Below, one piece after another: positions 1 to 8,271 of a stretch of 44,214 bases of DNA (within the stretch, counting starts at the first letter, position 1; every line of letters starts with the position of its first letter). Under the pieces are notes generated by a model, which ran no database searches, was not told where the DNA came from, and was given only the letters and a program-made list of their open reading frames with translations. The stretch spans positions 1 through 44,214 of the forward strand of contig JAJCYY010000104.1 in assembly GCA_029262735.1 (NCBI GenBank), read 5' to 3'. A program made the translations under genes and the position numbers. The stretch is from Chloroflexota bacterium (GTDB taxonomy: Bacteria > Chloroflexota > Dehalococcoidia > Lucifugimonadales > Lucifugimonadaceae).

Positions 1-1
1 G

Positions 2-199
2 ACAGAATTCCCGGATGACGCCGAAGTCCGCAAGCATCTGGCGATGGGTCTTTACAACACGCTGAACCATGCGAAGGGCCAGGATGCAGATCGCGCAGAT
101 CAACTACTGATTGAGATCCGGGAGTTCATCGACCGGTATCCGGATGACCCCATCTCCGGTGAGATCGCATCCAGATTGTCTACTCCGGAAGAAGAGTGA
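2..199 (+). CDS. C-terminal end of a helical protein (partial)
   Basis: The window opens inside a gene; 65 codons in frame 2 run to a TGA at 197-199. The fragment is charged and probably helical, including a stretch with NTLNHAKGQDADRADQLLIE, and ends in a short acidic tail (TPEEE). The spacing of small and aromatic residues resembles a TPR-like helical pair, but no family signature is visible in so short a piece. It is called coding because it has the codon use of the neighbouring genes and an uninterrupted frame up to the edge. Downstream lies a block of dispersed repeats. Function unknown. Confidence 0.6.
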   Translation, partial: TEFPDDAEVRKHLAMGLYNTLNHAKGQDADRADQLLIEIREFIDRYPDDPISGEIASRLSTPEEE

Positions 200-288
200 C
201 AGCCGTCATCTGGCGCAAGATGACGCGCTCAACTCCCCCTCCCTCCCGCATAATGAACAGTCGCCTTTTCGCTGCGGTCGGCCGTTTT

Positions 289-404
289 CTCCCTCCCGGA
301 TCGGGAGGGAGTTAGAGGGTGGGTCGTTCGTGCAAGTGAATCCAATTGACATCCAAGCCGAAACGACCCTCACCCTTTATCCCTCTCCCAATCTGTAAGA
401 GGGG
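289..404 (+). repeat. Family-1 dispersed repeat, full copy (two stem-loops)
   Basis: This fills most of the 200-442 gap. It begins with a perfect 10-bp hairpin (CTCCCTCCCG, loop GAT, 289-311), continues with TTAGAGGGTGGGT and a core containing CAAGCCGAAACGACCCT, and ends in a second, degraded hairpin (CCCTCTCCC...GAGGGG). Other full copies lie at 21412-21525 (reverse) and 23912-24020 (forward). Half copies are scattered through the window. No coding potential. Confidence 0.8.
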
Positions 405-442
405 AATAACCGTCCGCACCAAACCAACCGGAGAACAAAAAC

Positions 443-1747
443 TTGCCCGAATCCCACGAAACCTCTGCCTCCCACCTTGAAAACGTCCGCGCCTCATCCT
501 CTCCATCCGACCTCAAGATCACCGACATGCGCATCGCCGTCGTCGGCCACGGCAACTGGCGTTGGCCCATCATCCGCATCTGCACCAACCAGGGGCTCGT
601 CGGCCTCGGCGAAGTGCGGGACGGCGCATCCGCCCGCTACGCCCTCATGCTCAAGAGCCGCCTGCTCGGCGAAAACCCCTGCAACGTTGACAGGCTCTTT
701 CGGGTGATCAAGCAGTTCGGCGGCCACGGTCGGCTCGGCGGCGGCGTCTGCGGGGTCGAGATGGCGCTCATGGACCTGGCCGGCAAGGCATACGGAGTCC
801 CCGCCTACATGCTCGCCGGTGGCAAATTTCGAGACAAGATCCGCGTCTACGCAGACACGCCGTCGCTCGCAGATCCCGCCGAGATGGGAAAGTCGCTCAA
901 GAACCGCATGGAGCGCGGATTCACCTTCCTGAAGATGGACATCGGCATCTGGATCGCCGCCGCTGTGAAGGACGGTGTCGTGGGCCACAGGCCAATGGAT
1001 GAGGTCAAAGACACGATGCACCCGTTCACGGGGATGCAAGTCACCGAAAAGGGCATCGAGGCGATTGTCGAGTACGTGCGCGCCGTCCGTGATGTCGTCG
1101 GCTACGAGATCCCGATCGCCACAGACCACTTCGGCCACATTGGCCTCGAAAGCTGCATCCGCATCGGCAAGGCGCTCGACCAGTTCTCGCTGGCGTGGTA
1201 CGAGGACATGATTCCGTGGCAGTACGTGAACCAGTGGCGGCAGCTCAAGGAGGCTGTCGACACGCCGGTCTGCACAGGCGAAGACATATATCTCAAGGAG
1301 GGTTTTGTGCCTTTGCTGGAAGCGGAAGCTATCTCAGTGGCGCACCCTGACCTGGCGACTTCAGGCGGTATTCTCGAGACGAAGAAGATCGGCGACATGG
1401 CGGAGGAGTTCGGTGTGCCGATGGCGCTGCACCAGGCGGGATCGCCGATAGTTGCTATGGCGAACGTGCACTGCGCCGCCGCCACGAACAACTTCATCGG
1501 GCTCGAGATGCACTCGGTGGACCTGCCGTGGTGGGACTCGCTGGTCGATGGCGTCTCCAAGCCGGTCATCAACAACGGGTTTGTCGACGTGCCGGAGGGG
1601 CCGGGGCTGGGCATCGAGCTGAATGAGGAGGCGGTCAAAGAGCATCTGAACACTGCGCCGACCCAGCATGCCGTCTACCCGGAGGGCTTCTTCGAGCCAA
1701 CAACCGAATGGGACGCCCTGGACGCGCACGACCGAACCTGGAGTTAG
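443..1747 (+). CDS. Enolase-superfamily (mandelate racemase/galactonate dehydratase-like) enzyme
   Basis: A 434-residue protein of the mandelate racemase/muconate lactonizing group, which abstracts a proton alpha to a carboxylate on a Mg2+-bound substrate, usually to dehydrate or racemize sugar acids. An N-terminal capping domain (about 25-140) precedes the TIM barrel. The barrel shows a K-M-D at 164-166, metal ligands D228 (ATDHFGH), E254 (WYEDMIPW) and E280 (CTGEDIY), and a candidate catalytic H330 (MALHQAGSP). About 30 residues (170-203) are inserted after the K-M-D strand, as in some gluconate/galactonate dehydratase-like members. The TTG start is preceded by GGAG at 429-432; an internal ATG at 527 would remove the poorly conserved first 28 residues and is possible. 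Transcribed alone. Substrate unknown; sugar-acid dehydratase is the best guess. Confidence 0.88.
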   Translation: MPESHETSASHLENVRASSSPSDLKITDMRIAVVGHGNWRWPIIRICTNQGLVGLGEVRDGASARYALMLKSRLLGENPCNVDRLFRVIKQFGGHGRLGGGVCGVEMALMDLAGKAYGVPAYMLAGGKFRDKIRVYADTPSLADPAEMGKSLKNRMERGFTFLKMDIGIWIAAAVKDGVVGHRPMDEVKDTMHPFTGMQVTEKGIEAIVEYVRAVRDVVGYEIPIATDHFGHIGLESCIRIGKALDQFSLAWYEDMIPWQYVNQWRQLKEAVDTPVCTGEDIYLKEGFVPLLEAEAISVAHPDLATSGGILETKKIGDMAEEFGVPMALHQAGSPIVAMANVHCAAATNNFIGLEMHSVDLPWWDSLVDGVSKPVINNGFVDVPEGPGLGIELNEEAVKEHLNTAPTQHAVYPEGFFEPTTEWDALDAHDRTWS

Positions 1748-1964
1748 TTTCTTCGCCCGACATAGTTGGCATCTGATTGACAAACCACCTACGGCGGAAG
1801 CCGTGTTTTTCTCCCTCCCTGACTGGCAGGGAAGAACGGTTCTTGCGTGCGCGGTTCGACCTTGTCGGTCTGCACCGTTGAGCGTCCATTCGACCAAAGG
1901 CTACTGTTGAAACAACATCCTGTAGTCGCCGACCCGTCCAGACAGCCGCACAAAAGGCGCCTCA

Positions 1965-4166
1965 ATGGCGAATCACTCGTCGAGCGTGATCCGGCAGTGG
2001 CTGATTCCAATCGTTGCCGTTGCTGCAGTATCACTGATTGTCACTTTCACATCAGTCACCTGGACAGACAGAGCGGCTGCGGGTTCGACTGGCGGTAGCA
2101 CCGGTGGTAGTACTGGCGGAACCGGTGGACCAACTGCAACGCCGACCCCCGGCGGTACTGGCGGTACTGGCGGTACTGGCGGCACCGGTGGCCCGACGCC
2201 AACCCCAACGCCGACCCCCGGCGGTACTGGCGGTACTGGCGGAACTGGCGGACCAACTCCTACCCCAACACTCACGCCAACATCCTCACCCACATCAACG
2301 CCCGCAGCTACGCCAACGCCAACCCCCATTCCTGCGGCAACTTCAACCCCGGTTCCCACTTCTGGCGGAGGAGGAGGAGGCGGAGCCCCAGCCCCCGCGT
2401 CAACACCTGCCCCAGCGGCCATTCCGCCCGGCCCTCCGTTAAACGTCCAGGTTGTACCGGGCGATAGGTCGGCCACGATCAGATGGTCCAAGCCTGAGGT
2501 CGAAGGCAGCGCTCCGGTGAGTTCGTACACAGCGGGAATCCTCGGTCGGCCAGTCATTCAGACCGTCGCCGCAAACTTCCGTTCCGTCGTATTTACCGGG
2601 CTGACCAACGGTGAGTCCGTCCAACTGAGAGTCAGGGCCAGCAGTGGGGCGGGCGACGGCCCCTACTCAGCTGCTCTCGCGGTCACTCCCGCAGGACCAC
2701 CGGGCCCACCGGGTTCTGTGACCGCTCAACTTCTGTCCGATGGGCGGACTGTCCGAGTGGCGTGGGCGGCACCCACCAACACAAACGGCGCTGCAGTCGA
2801 GTCGTACACGATTCAATCAACGAACATTTTGTTCAGTTTGCTGGAAGTAGGTGGCGAAACCGTGGCGACAACCCTCGATGAGCTTCCGCCCGGAATCTAC
2901 TCGTTAACGGTAACGGCTGCCAATAGCGCGGGGAGCAGCGAGCCGTCTGCCCCGAGTCAATCCGTACATATTGCCGAGCCGGCAGAGCCATCTCCGGGTG
3001 GGTCGCTCACTCCTTCCATCACGCTTCCACACGAAGTCCGTGACTCTCTGGTCCAGGGTGTCGGGGTGGGAGCAGCGGGCACCGATTCACCGATCGATCT
3101 GCAATCGGAAATGGAAAGCATCGTGCTTCGGTTGCCCATTGAACTAACAAGTGAGGTGGAACCAGGCACGATCTCGATGGATGTTGAGATCCCGGGTTTG
3201 AACCTCAACTTCAAGTCGGGATCTGGAACCTTTGATCTGTCCACATCTGACGAAACCATGCTCCGCGGGACGGGAACTCTCCGGGCGAATGGCAGCGGTC
3301 TGGTAGTTGCAGTTGATCGACTGGAACTGATCTACTCACCGGCACTAACGGCGAACGAGAATCAGGCAGGAACAGGTATCAATTTCCAGGTCGATGTTGA
3401 GGAATTGCCCGGCAACGGTCGCATGACTGCAGTGCAGGTCGGTTCCATTGCCGAATTAGATATCTCCCCGGCGAAACCTCCTGTGAACCCACTATCACCA
3501 AACGGCGCGGCGCTAGGAGAAGGCGACGAAGAGATTGCACTACTGGTCCAGGTGACCCTGGACGGCCTTGGCGAAACGGTATTCGGTTCGAATCTGGTGA
3601 ATATCGAAGTCGATCCGACATGGCTGGCAGACCGCCGGGCAGACCGCAATCAGATCGTCCTGATCAAGATTTCCGAAACAGGAACGGTTTTTGCTCGTGA
3701 ACCGGAGTGTTCGACCCGTCCGTCAGGATCGATGATCTGCACGACGACCTTCGACGGTGTTGCAGGCGGCTTTTCATCGTTTGGATTGTTTTCGATCCCC
3801 AGATCCGTCACTCCCACCACACCTACTCCGGAGCTATTGCCGAGCGCAACGCCAACAACAGGTCCAATACCGACCGCTCCTCCCACTGCCACATCAGTCT
3901 CACGACTCCGACCCACTCCCACTCCCACGTCAGGGACTGCACCCGCGCAGATCGAACCGTCTGTCGACCCTTCGGCAACTCCGCTACCTCTTCCTTCACC
4001 TACCGTGCTGCCGCCCGCAGGTGGGAACGGGAATGGCAACGGGCTGCTAACGGCTCTTCTCGCATTGACAATTGGAGGCGCCCTTGCAGCAGGAGGCGTT
4101 CTCGTTTGGAGGATGCAGAGAGGCGCATTCTTCACCTTCATTCTGGCGACAGCAGTAGGCAAGTGA
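1965..4166 (+). CDS. Secreted/membrane-anchored FN3 and PT-linker surface protein
   Basis: A 733-residue surface protein. Residues 12-34 form an uncleaved or signal-like hydrophobic helix. A Gly-Gly-Thr run and Pro-Thr linker follow (about 39-155), with near-perfect DNA repeats of GGCGGTACT type. Two fibronectin type III domains come next (about 157-242 and 246-337), ending in the usual ANSAGSSEPS-like strand. A beta-rich region of about 270 residues is not recognised. A second PT linker (about 630-690) precedes a C-terminal hydrophobic helix (about 697-722) and a short tail. The plan suggests extracytoplasmic display with both ends in the membrane. The ATG has AAAGG about 9 bases upstream. 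Three more PT-rich envelope proteins lie in this window. Role unknown; adhesion or a wall scaffold is plausible. Confidence 0.85.
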   Translation: MANHSSSVIRQWLIPIVAVAAVSLIVTFTSVTWTDRAAAGSTGGSTGGSTGGTGGPTATPTPGGTGGTGGTGGTGGPTPTPTPTPGGTGGTGGTGGPTPTPTLTPTSSPTSTPAATPTPTPIPAATSTPVPTSGGGGGGGAPAPASTPAPAAIPPGPPLNVQVVPGDRSATIRWSKPEVEGSAPVSSYTAGILGRPVIQTVAANFRSVVFTGLTNGESVQLRVRASSGAGDGPYSAALAVTPAGPPGPPGSVTAQLLSDGRTVRVAWAAPTNTNGAAVESYTIQSTNILFSLLEVGGETVATTLDELPPGIYSLTVTAANSAGSSEPSAPSQSVHIAEPAEPSPGGSLTPSITLPHEVRDSLVQGVGVGAAGTDSPIDLQSEMESIVLRLPIELTSEVEPGTISMDVEIPGLNLNFKSGSGTFDLSTSDETMLRGTGTLRANGSGLVVAVDRLELIYSPALTANENQAGTGINFQVDVEELPGNGRMTAVQVGSIAELDISPAKPPVNPLSPNGAALGEGDEEIALLVQVTLDGLGETVFGSNLVNIEVDPTWLADRRADRNQIVLIKISETGTVFAREPECSTRPSGSMICTTTFDGVAGGFSSFGLFSIPRSVTPTTPTPELLPSATPTTGPIPTAPPTATSVSRLRPTPTPTSGTAPAQIEPSVDPSATPLPLPSPTVLPPAGGNGNGNGLLTALLALTIGGALAAGGVLVWRMQRGAFFTFILATAVGK

Positions 4167-4240
4167 CTCCTAGTCCATCAGACATTGGAGGTAAAAAACC
4201 CTTCGTCCCGAGCGACAGGTGCCTGCTTGAGGATCAAGGG

Positions 4241-4307
4241 TTGATTCAGAATCTCTCGGAGACCTTATCGCTGTCGGTAAGATCTCTCCGCTGCGGTCGA
4301 GATGACA
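4241..4307 (+). repeat. Family-3 hairpin repeat, partial copy
   Basis: A short stretch with TTGATTCAGAATCTCTC at its left and GGTCGAGATGACA at its right resembles the TGTCAT...ATGACA hairpin repeats found at 10470-10599, 20578-20679, 21326-21406, 33752-33825 and 41055-41164. Confidence 0.6.
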
Positions 4308-4338
4308 ACACGGCCAGCCGCCGTACGAGCCAACCTAC

Positions 4339-4523
4339 CCTTCGTCCCGAAACGGAGTGAGGGACCCGGGGCGGATGAGGCAACACACCGGAACCGCTCA
4401 ATGCCTCAGCGAAAACCATTGCAGCACCCCGGTTCATGCGCCGAACAAGACTCCTAACCGCTCATGCCACCCCTCATCCACGTCCCGCGCCCGCAAGCTG
4501 GCACCCGCGTTTCGGGACGAAGG
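4339..4523. mobile_element. MITE-like element with 16-bp perfect terminal inverted repeats (family 2)
   Basis: The left end, 4339-4354, reads CCTTCGTCCCGAAACG. The right end, 4508-4523, is its exact reverse complement. The 185-bp interior carries the family-2 body (GACCCGGGGCGGATGAGG near the left end and a related inverted copy near the right) and no convincing gene. The same end sequence starts repeats at 22957, 24615, 33838, 36358, 38097, 38183 and 41176, and bounds the GIY-YIG gene at 38247-38531. This is consistent with a non-autonomous transposable element, but no target-site duplication could be confirmed by eye. Confidence 0.65.
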
Positions 4524-4948
4524 AAGTTCATTTTTTCCCTCATGTGGACCTGACGGCTTGCGGGCGCGCCCCTGCGACAAAACGCGGCCACACTGTCGTA
4601 ACGCACGGCGGATGCCAATCAGTCCTCGCCGATTCGCGAGCCTGAGTCCTCTGCGACCGAGTTTCTGAGTTGCGCCCGGCTGAACGAGCAGTGGATAATT
4701 AGATATCTCAACATCCACCGGCGATCGGGTGAACTCCCCTCCTCCCTCGTTTCGCCAAATGCCCGTTCATCCTTCCTGTGACGCAATCGCGCACAGGATC
4801 CGGGTTTCAGAGTTATTTGGAGGTCCGGCGTATTGATTTCGGTTCTGAGAGCGTGCGTGCGGCCACTTGCACACACGCCGTCCGCGCGCTCTTCGCCGGA
4901 TTCGTTCGCGGGCCCATCCGCAGCCAACTCTGAAACAGGCCCACGTCA
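4524..4948. other. Intergenic stretch without recognised features
   Basis: About 425 bases between the family-2 element and the acyltransferase gene. It has T-rich and AT-rich patches (near 4531 and 4695) that could hold the promoter of the downstream gene. Short open frames exist on both strands but lack ribosome sites and recognisable products. No tRNA or other structured RNA was recognised. Confidence 0.5.
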
Positions 4949-5692
4949 ATGAGCCTGAAGATGCGATGGTTGCGCTTCAAATACAACTCGTTCAGACGCT
5001 TCGTGATCGTCCCGTGGTGGTTCATTTTCAGGTACAAATTGCGAATCGAAGGATATGTCCCTGCAACGAGGCCGGTCATGCTGGCACCGGTGCACCGGAC
5101 GGCGATCGACACCTTCGCGATCTCGTACTCCACTCCCAAGATAGTCAGTTTCGTCTCGACCGATACCTTCGGCCACAGCTGGCTGATAAACGCCCTTCAG
5201 AGGCGCGCCACCACCTCGCTTGGCTCTGTGGTCTGGAAGGAGAGCGGGATATCCAACAGCCGCCAGCGGGCAGTCGTGCTGACAAAGGCCGTCGGCCAGA
5301 AGCTGTCTGAAGACCTCATCGTCGCCGCTTTTACCCAGGGCAGATACCAGTCTCACGCCGTCGAATCAATCGAAGAAGGCATCATTGGAATGGTGCGGCG
5401 CTATGCATCTCGCCACAACAAGCTGACCGGCCAGGAACTGCGGGTCCAGGTGATTCCCGTCGGCATCGAGTATGACTTTCGTGGCCGCGGCCTGGTGTTT
5501 TCGAAGACCGCTGAAAGGCTGGCGCGTTTTATCCCTCTGTTTCCGAAGTGGCCCGTTCCTGCCTTCGGCTCGAAGATTACCGTGCGCTTCGGTGAGCCGC
5601 ACTACTCCGACGACGGCTCCCCGGTCGACGTCACAAGGTCTGTAATGCAAGAAGCTGCAGCACTGAGCAACATCCCGTTCAGCGTTCCCTGA
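4949..5692 (+). CDS. PlsC-like 1-acyl-glycerol-phosphate acyltransferase family protein
   Basis: A 247-residue member of the PlsC/lysophospholipid acyltransferase fold, which moves acyl chains onto lysophosphatidic acid or related alcohols at the inner face of the membrane. The HX4D catalytic motif is intact (H49-R-T-A-I-D54, after VMLAP). The usual FxEGTR substrate motif is present only as F128-T-Q-G-R132, with Gln in place of Glu. The strand VQVIPVGIEY fits block IV. An amphipathic or hydrophobic N-terminal stretch (VIVPWWFIFRY) could dock on the membrane. The ATG at 4949 has no clear ribosome site. Transcribed alone. The altered glycerol-phosphate motif means the acceptor may not be lysophosphatidate. 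Confidence 0.8.
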   Translation: MSLKMRWLRFKYNSFRRFVIVPWWFIFRYKLRIEGYVPATRPVMLAPVHRTAIDTFAISYSTPKIVSFVSTDTFGHSWLINALQRRATTSLGSVVWKESGISNSRQRAVVLTKAVGQKLSEDLIVAAFTQGRYQSHAVESIEEGIIGMVRRYASRHNKLTGQELRVQVIPVGIEYDFRGRGLVFSKTAERLARFIPLFPKWPVPAFGSKITVRFGEPHYSDDGSPVDVTRSVMQEAAALSNIPFSVP

Positions 5693-5847
5693 ACGCGGCT
5701 CACTGGTACTGGCCGTTTTCCCGCGGGTGGCCGCGGTCGAAAAAACGCGCATCGCATCACCAAAGCAATCCGGTAGCGAGTAAAGCAAACTTCTAAAAGA
5801 GCTACTCAGCTCTGCGTCGTCTCAAGCCTGAATTCCCACAGATCCCC

Positions 5848-5853
5848 AGGAGA
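5848..5853 (+). promoter_or_regulatory. Strong ribosome binding site fixing the start at 5861
   Basis: AGGAGA, seven bases before the ATG of the collagen-like lipoprotein, supports that start. Confidence 0.7.
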
Positions 5854-5860
5854 CAGAACA

Positions 5861-7549
5861 ATGCGTCCCGGGCTGTTCTCACTCAAAATTTCACAAGTGG
5901 CAATACTCAACCGCAGGACCCTTGGCATCGCCTTTTTCGGACTCCTGCTCGCCGCGGCAGTCGCCTGTGCGGGCGATCAGGGTGTAGAGGGCCCAAGCGG
6001 CGCGCAGGGACCACAGGGCGAACGCGGCGAAGCCGGTCCGCAGGGCTTCCCAGGCGAGATCGGTGTCCAGGGACCTGCTGGAATCCAGGGCTTCCCCGGA
6101 GTCGCCGGTCCGACGGGTGACACCGTCGACATCGTCGGCGGTCCCGGCTTCACGGTCACGGATCTCGGAGATGCGGTTCGCGAAGTAACCGTCGACTTTA
6201 GCGGAAGCGGAGCGGAAGACACGGCGGCCCATTCCGACCACAATCATGATGAGACATATGCCCGCCAGGACCAGCTTGAGGCTGACGGAGAGCAGCTCGT
6301 CCACTGGGGCAACCTGTTCAACGTACCGTTCGACCCGGCCGCCGAAATCCTGGGTGCCCTGAGCTGCAATTCAGGTGAGTTCGCCCAGTGGGACGGCACC
6401 GACTGGATCTGCGCAACTGCTGTAGTCGACGGGCCGAATTCGTCCAGCGATGCCAACCTCATCCCCAGAGCCAACACGGTGACAACACTGGCCTCTGGCG
6501 TAGACAGCGGTGAGCGCACCTCCACAATCATCGGATCGGACGGCTTCCCGTTTATCCTGTTCTCGGACAGGGCCAAGCGAATCCTGAGCGCCGTCCACTG
6601 CGAAGACATCGCCTGCACAGTCTTCACCATCACAAGGCTCGACCCTGACTCGGTGACCGGCGCACACAACTCCGTCGCCCTCGGAGCAGACGGTCTGCCT
6701 ATCATTGCGTACCACGACCTCGAAAATCAGGACCTGAAGGTAGCGCACTGCGATGACGTCGCCTGCACAAGCTCAGTGCGCGCCGCAGTTGACACCGCCG
6801 GGTTTGTGGGTCGCTACAACTCCATCGCCATCATGTCAGACGGCTTCGCGTCGATCGCCTACGAGGACCGGACGGACAACGCCCTCAAGTACGCCCGCTG
6901 CAGGTCATTCAACTGTTCAAATCCGGTAATAATCACACTGGATGAAACGAACCTGGTTGGCCAGCACACCTCGATAGCGATGGGTGCAGACGGCCTTCCG
7001 CTCATCGCCTACCTCGATGACACAAACAACGATCTGATGATCGCCCACTGCACTGAACTCACCTGTGGCGCCGCCGAGTTCAGCAGAGCCGTAGCTGCCG
7101 GATCGGTAGGAGAGTACGCAGACATCTTGATTGGGAGCAACGGACTGCCACTGATCTTTTACAGGAACTCGTCAGACACCGCGGCCTCGGTCGCCCAGTG
7201 CGAAACCATCAACTGTAGTTCCGCGACAACTGCCATAGTTGCATCAGACAATGGCAACTTCGGCCGCTGGACCGATGCCGCGATGGGCAAGGACAACCTG
7301 CCGATCGTCGCGTTCAGCGACTCATCCGGAAACGACCTTGTGGTCGCACACTGCTCCGACGCCATCTGTTCCAGCGCGACCCACCTGGCTGTCGCCACGA
7401 CCGGGGTGACCGGACAGCATTCGTCGATTGCCGTTGGAACAGACGGCAATCCCATCGTCGTGTTCCAAAAACTGGAAAGCGGCTTCTCCGGACCAATACA
7501 GGCACTGCACTGCTCGAACGAGTTCTGTGCGCCATACTTCAGGCGATAG
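5861..7549 (+). CDS. Collagen-like lipoprotein with seven-repeat, propeller-like domain
   Basis: A 562-residue exported protein. A hydrophobic signal (about 20-35) ends in A-V-A-C36, a plausible lipobox. Seventeen uninterrupted Gly-X-Y triplets follow (38-88; GPQGERGEAGPQGFPGEIG is part), a short collagen-like stalk. After a linker with His/Asp-rich SDHNHDE come seven repeats of about 48 residues. Each has a strand like ADGLPIIAY and most an HCxxxxC pair, starting near residue 222 and running to the C-terminus. Seven repeats of this size would suit a seven-bladed beta-propeller with a disulfide or metal-binding loop per blade; that is inference. AGGAGA lies seven bases before the ATG, and a perfect-stem terminator follows at 7590. 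Role unknown; a trimeric surface stalk presenting a binding head fits. Confidence 0.85.
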   Translation: MRPGLFSLKISQVAILNRRTLGIAFFGLLLAAAVACAGDQGVEGPSGAQGPQGERGEAGPQGFPGEIGVQGPAGIQGFPGVAGPTGDTVDIVGGPGFTVTDLGDAVREVTVDFSGSGAEDTAAHSDHNHDETYARQDQLEADGEQLVHWGNLFNVPFDPAAEILGALSCNSGEFAQWDGTDWICATAVVDGPNSSSDANLIPRANTVTTLASGVDSGERTSTIIGSDGFPFILFSDRAKRILSAVHCEDIACTVFTITRLDPDSVTGAHNSVALGADGLPIIAYHDLENQDLKVAHCDDVACTSSVRAAVDTAGFVGRYNSIAIMSDGFASIAYEDRTDNALKYARCRSFNCSNPVIITLDETNLVGQHTSIAMGADGLPLIAYLDDTNNDLMIAHCTELTCGAAEFSRAVAAGSVGEYADILIGSNGLPLIFYRNSSDTAASVAQCETINCSSATTAIVASDNGNFGRWTDAAMGKDNLPIVAFSDSSGNDLVVAHCSDAICSSATHLAVATTGVTGQHSSIAVGTDGNPIVVFQKLESGFSGPIQALHCSNEFCAPYFRR

Positions 7550-7589
7550 TGCGATCTTCAGCCAACCAGCGTATGGGGACTGAAGCAAA

Positions 7590-7619
7590 GAAAGCGCCGG
7601 TAGTGATACCGGCGCTTTC
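7590..7619 (+). terminator. Intrinsic terminator with perfect 13-bp stem
   Basis: The arms GAAAGCGCCGGTA (7590-7602) and TACCGGCGCTTTC (7607-7619) enclose a GTGA loop and are followed by TTATTA. It lies between the convergent collagen-like (+) and PepSY (-) genes and may serve both. Confidence 0.85.
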
Positions 7620-7680
7620 TTATTAGACGCCAATCAGCCGCCACCCGACTTAAAACCAGCCGGGCGAACCTGAGAACTGC

Positions 7681-8073
7681 CTACTGAGCAGGCCCGTCAT
7701 CCTCATCCGGTCCCTCGTTGGCATCATCGTGGTCGCCATCAGCATCGTCATCATCTGGCCCCTCGTTGGCGTCGTCGTTAGGGAACACGCCAACCTGACT
7801 CAGGTTGCCGTCCAGCAGAATCTCCAGCTCTCCGCCGTCGGCCTGCCTCACCTCAACCTCCCAGACTGCCCCCTCGTCATCGCCGTGCTCAACCTCAAGC
7901 AGACTGCTCCCTGGGAACATCGCCAGCGCGGCAGCCGCGGCAGCATCCGCCTCAGGTCCACTCGCATTCCCGCCGCCATTGCCGCCGGACACCGCAGAAA
8001 CGGTGATCCCACCAGCCGTGGCGCCGATCGCCACGATAGCCACAACCAGGCCAATCAAGTAGCGTTTTCGCAC
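7681..8073 (-). CDS. PepSY-domain secreted/membrane-tethered protein
   Basis: A 130-residue protein with an N-terminal hydrophobic segment (about 5-28) followed by a Gly/Asn linker and a PepSY-like domain. The domain spans about 43-98: an Ala-rich helix, then a strand pair with VWEVEVRQADGG and LEILLDGN. The C-terminal tail is extremely acidic, with an imperfect DDANEGPD repeat. PepSY domains occur in peptidase propeptides and as stand-alone envelope proteins, often next to two-component systems. GTG start at 8073, with GGGAGG (8081-8086) seven bases upstream. It is divergent from the response regulator at 8272. The acidic tail might bind cations. Likely a target or sensor accessory of the adjacent two-component pair. 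Confidence 0.8.
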   Translation of the reverse strand: MRKRYLIGLVVAIVAIGATAGGITVSAVSGGNGGGNASGPEADAAAAAALAMFPGSSLLEVEHGDDEGAVWEVEVRQADGGELEILLDGNLSQVGVFPNDDANEGPDDDDADGDHDDANEGPDEDDGPAQ

Positions 8074-8149
8074 TGTTCATCCTCCCGCTCGATATTTGAG
8101 TTCCGAAATGAGCGTTACCGCCCGATACACCAATAGTCTCAGTCCGACC

Positions 8150-8165
8150 CTGAACACACGCTGAA
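8150..8165 (-). promoter_or_regulatory. Candidate response-regulator box facing the PepSY gene
   Basis: On the minus strand this reads TTCAG, six bases, TTCAG: an 11-bp-period direct repeat as bound by OmpR/PhoB-type dimers. It lies 77 bp upstream of the PepSY start. Confidence 0.45.
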
Positions 8166-8171
8166 AATCCT

Positions 8172-8189
8172 GGCTCACCATGGTGAGCC
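8172..8189. promoter_or_regulatory. 18-bp perfect palindrome in the divergent regulatory region
   Basis: GGCTCACCATGGTGAGCC is its own reverse complement. It sits between the two TTCAG direct-repeat boxes, between the PepSY and response-regulator genes. It could be an operator for a dimeric regulator. Confidence 0.5.
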
Positions 8190-8204
8190 TCCGCCCTACC
8201 CACT

Positions 8205-8222
8205 TTCAGCCTGTATTCAGCC
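8205..8222 (+). promoter_or_regulatory. Candidate response-regulator box facing the RR-HK operon
   Basis: TTCAGCC is repeated with an 11-bp period (8205-8211 and 8216-8222), about 50 bp upstream of the response-regulator ATG. With the matching box at 8150 it suggests autoregulation. Confidence 0.45.
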
Positions 8223-8271
8223 GCTTCCGGGTATCATCTCCTTCTTGCCATCCGTTCACTCTCGACCCACC

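Noticed and set aside
2038..2557. Long open frames opposite or overlapping the PT/GGT linker
   Set aside because: They arise from the low-complexity repeats of the surface protein gene and have no independent start signal.
4619..4927. Open frame of about 100 codons on the minus strand
   Set aside because: No ribosome site, no recognisable domain, and it lies in a mixed-composition gap.
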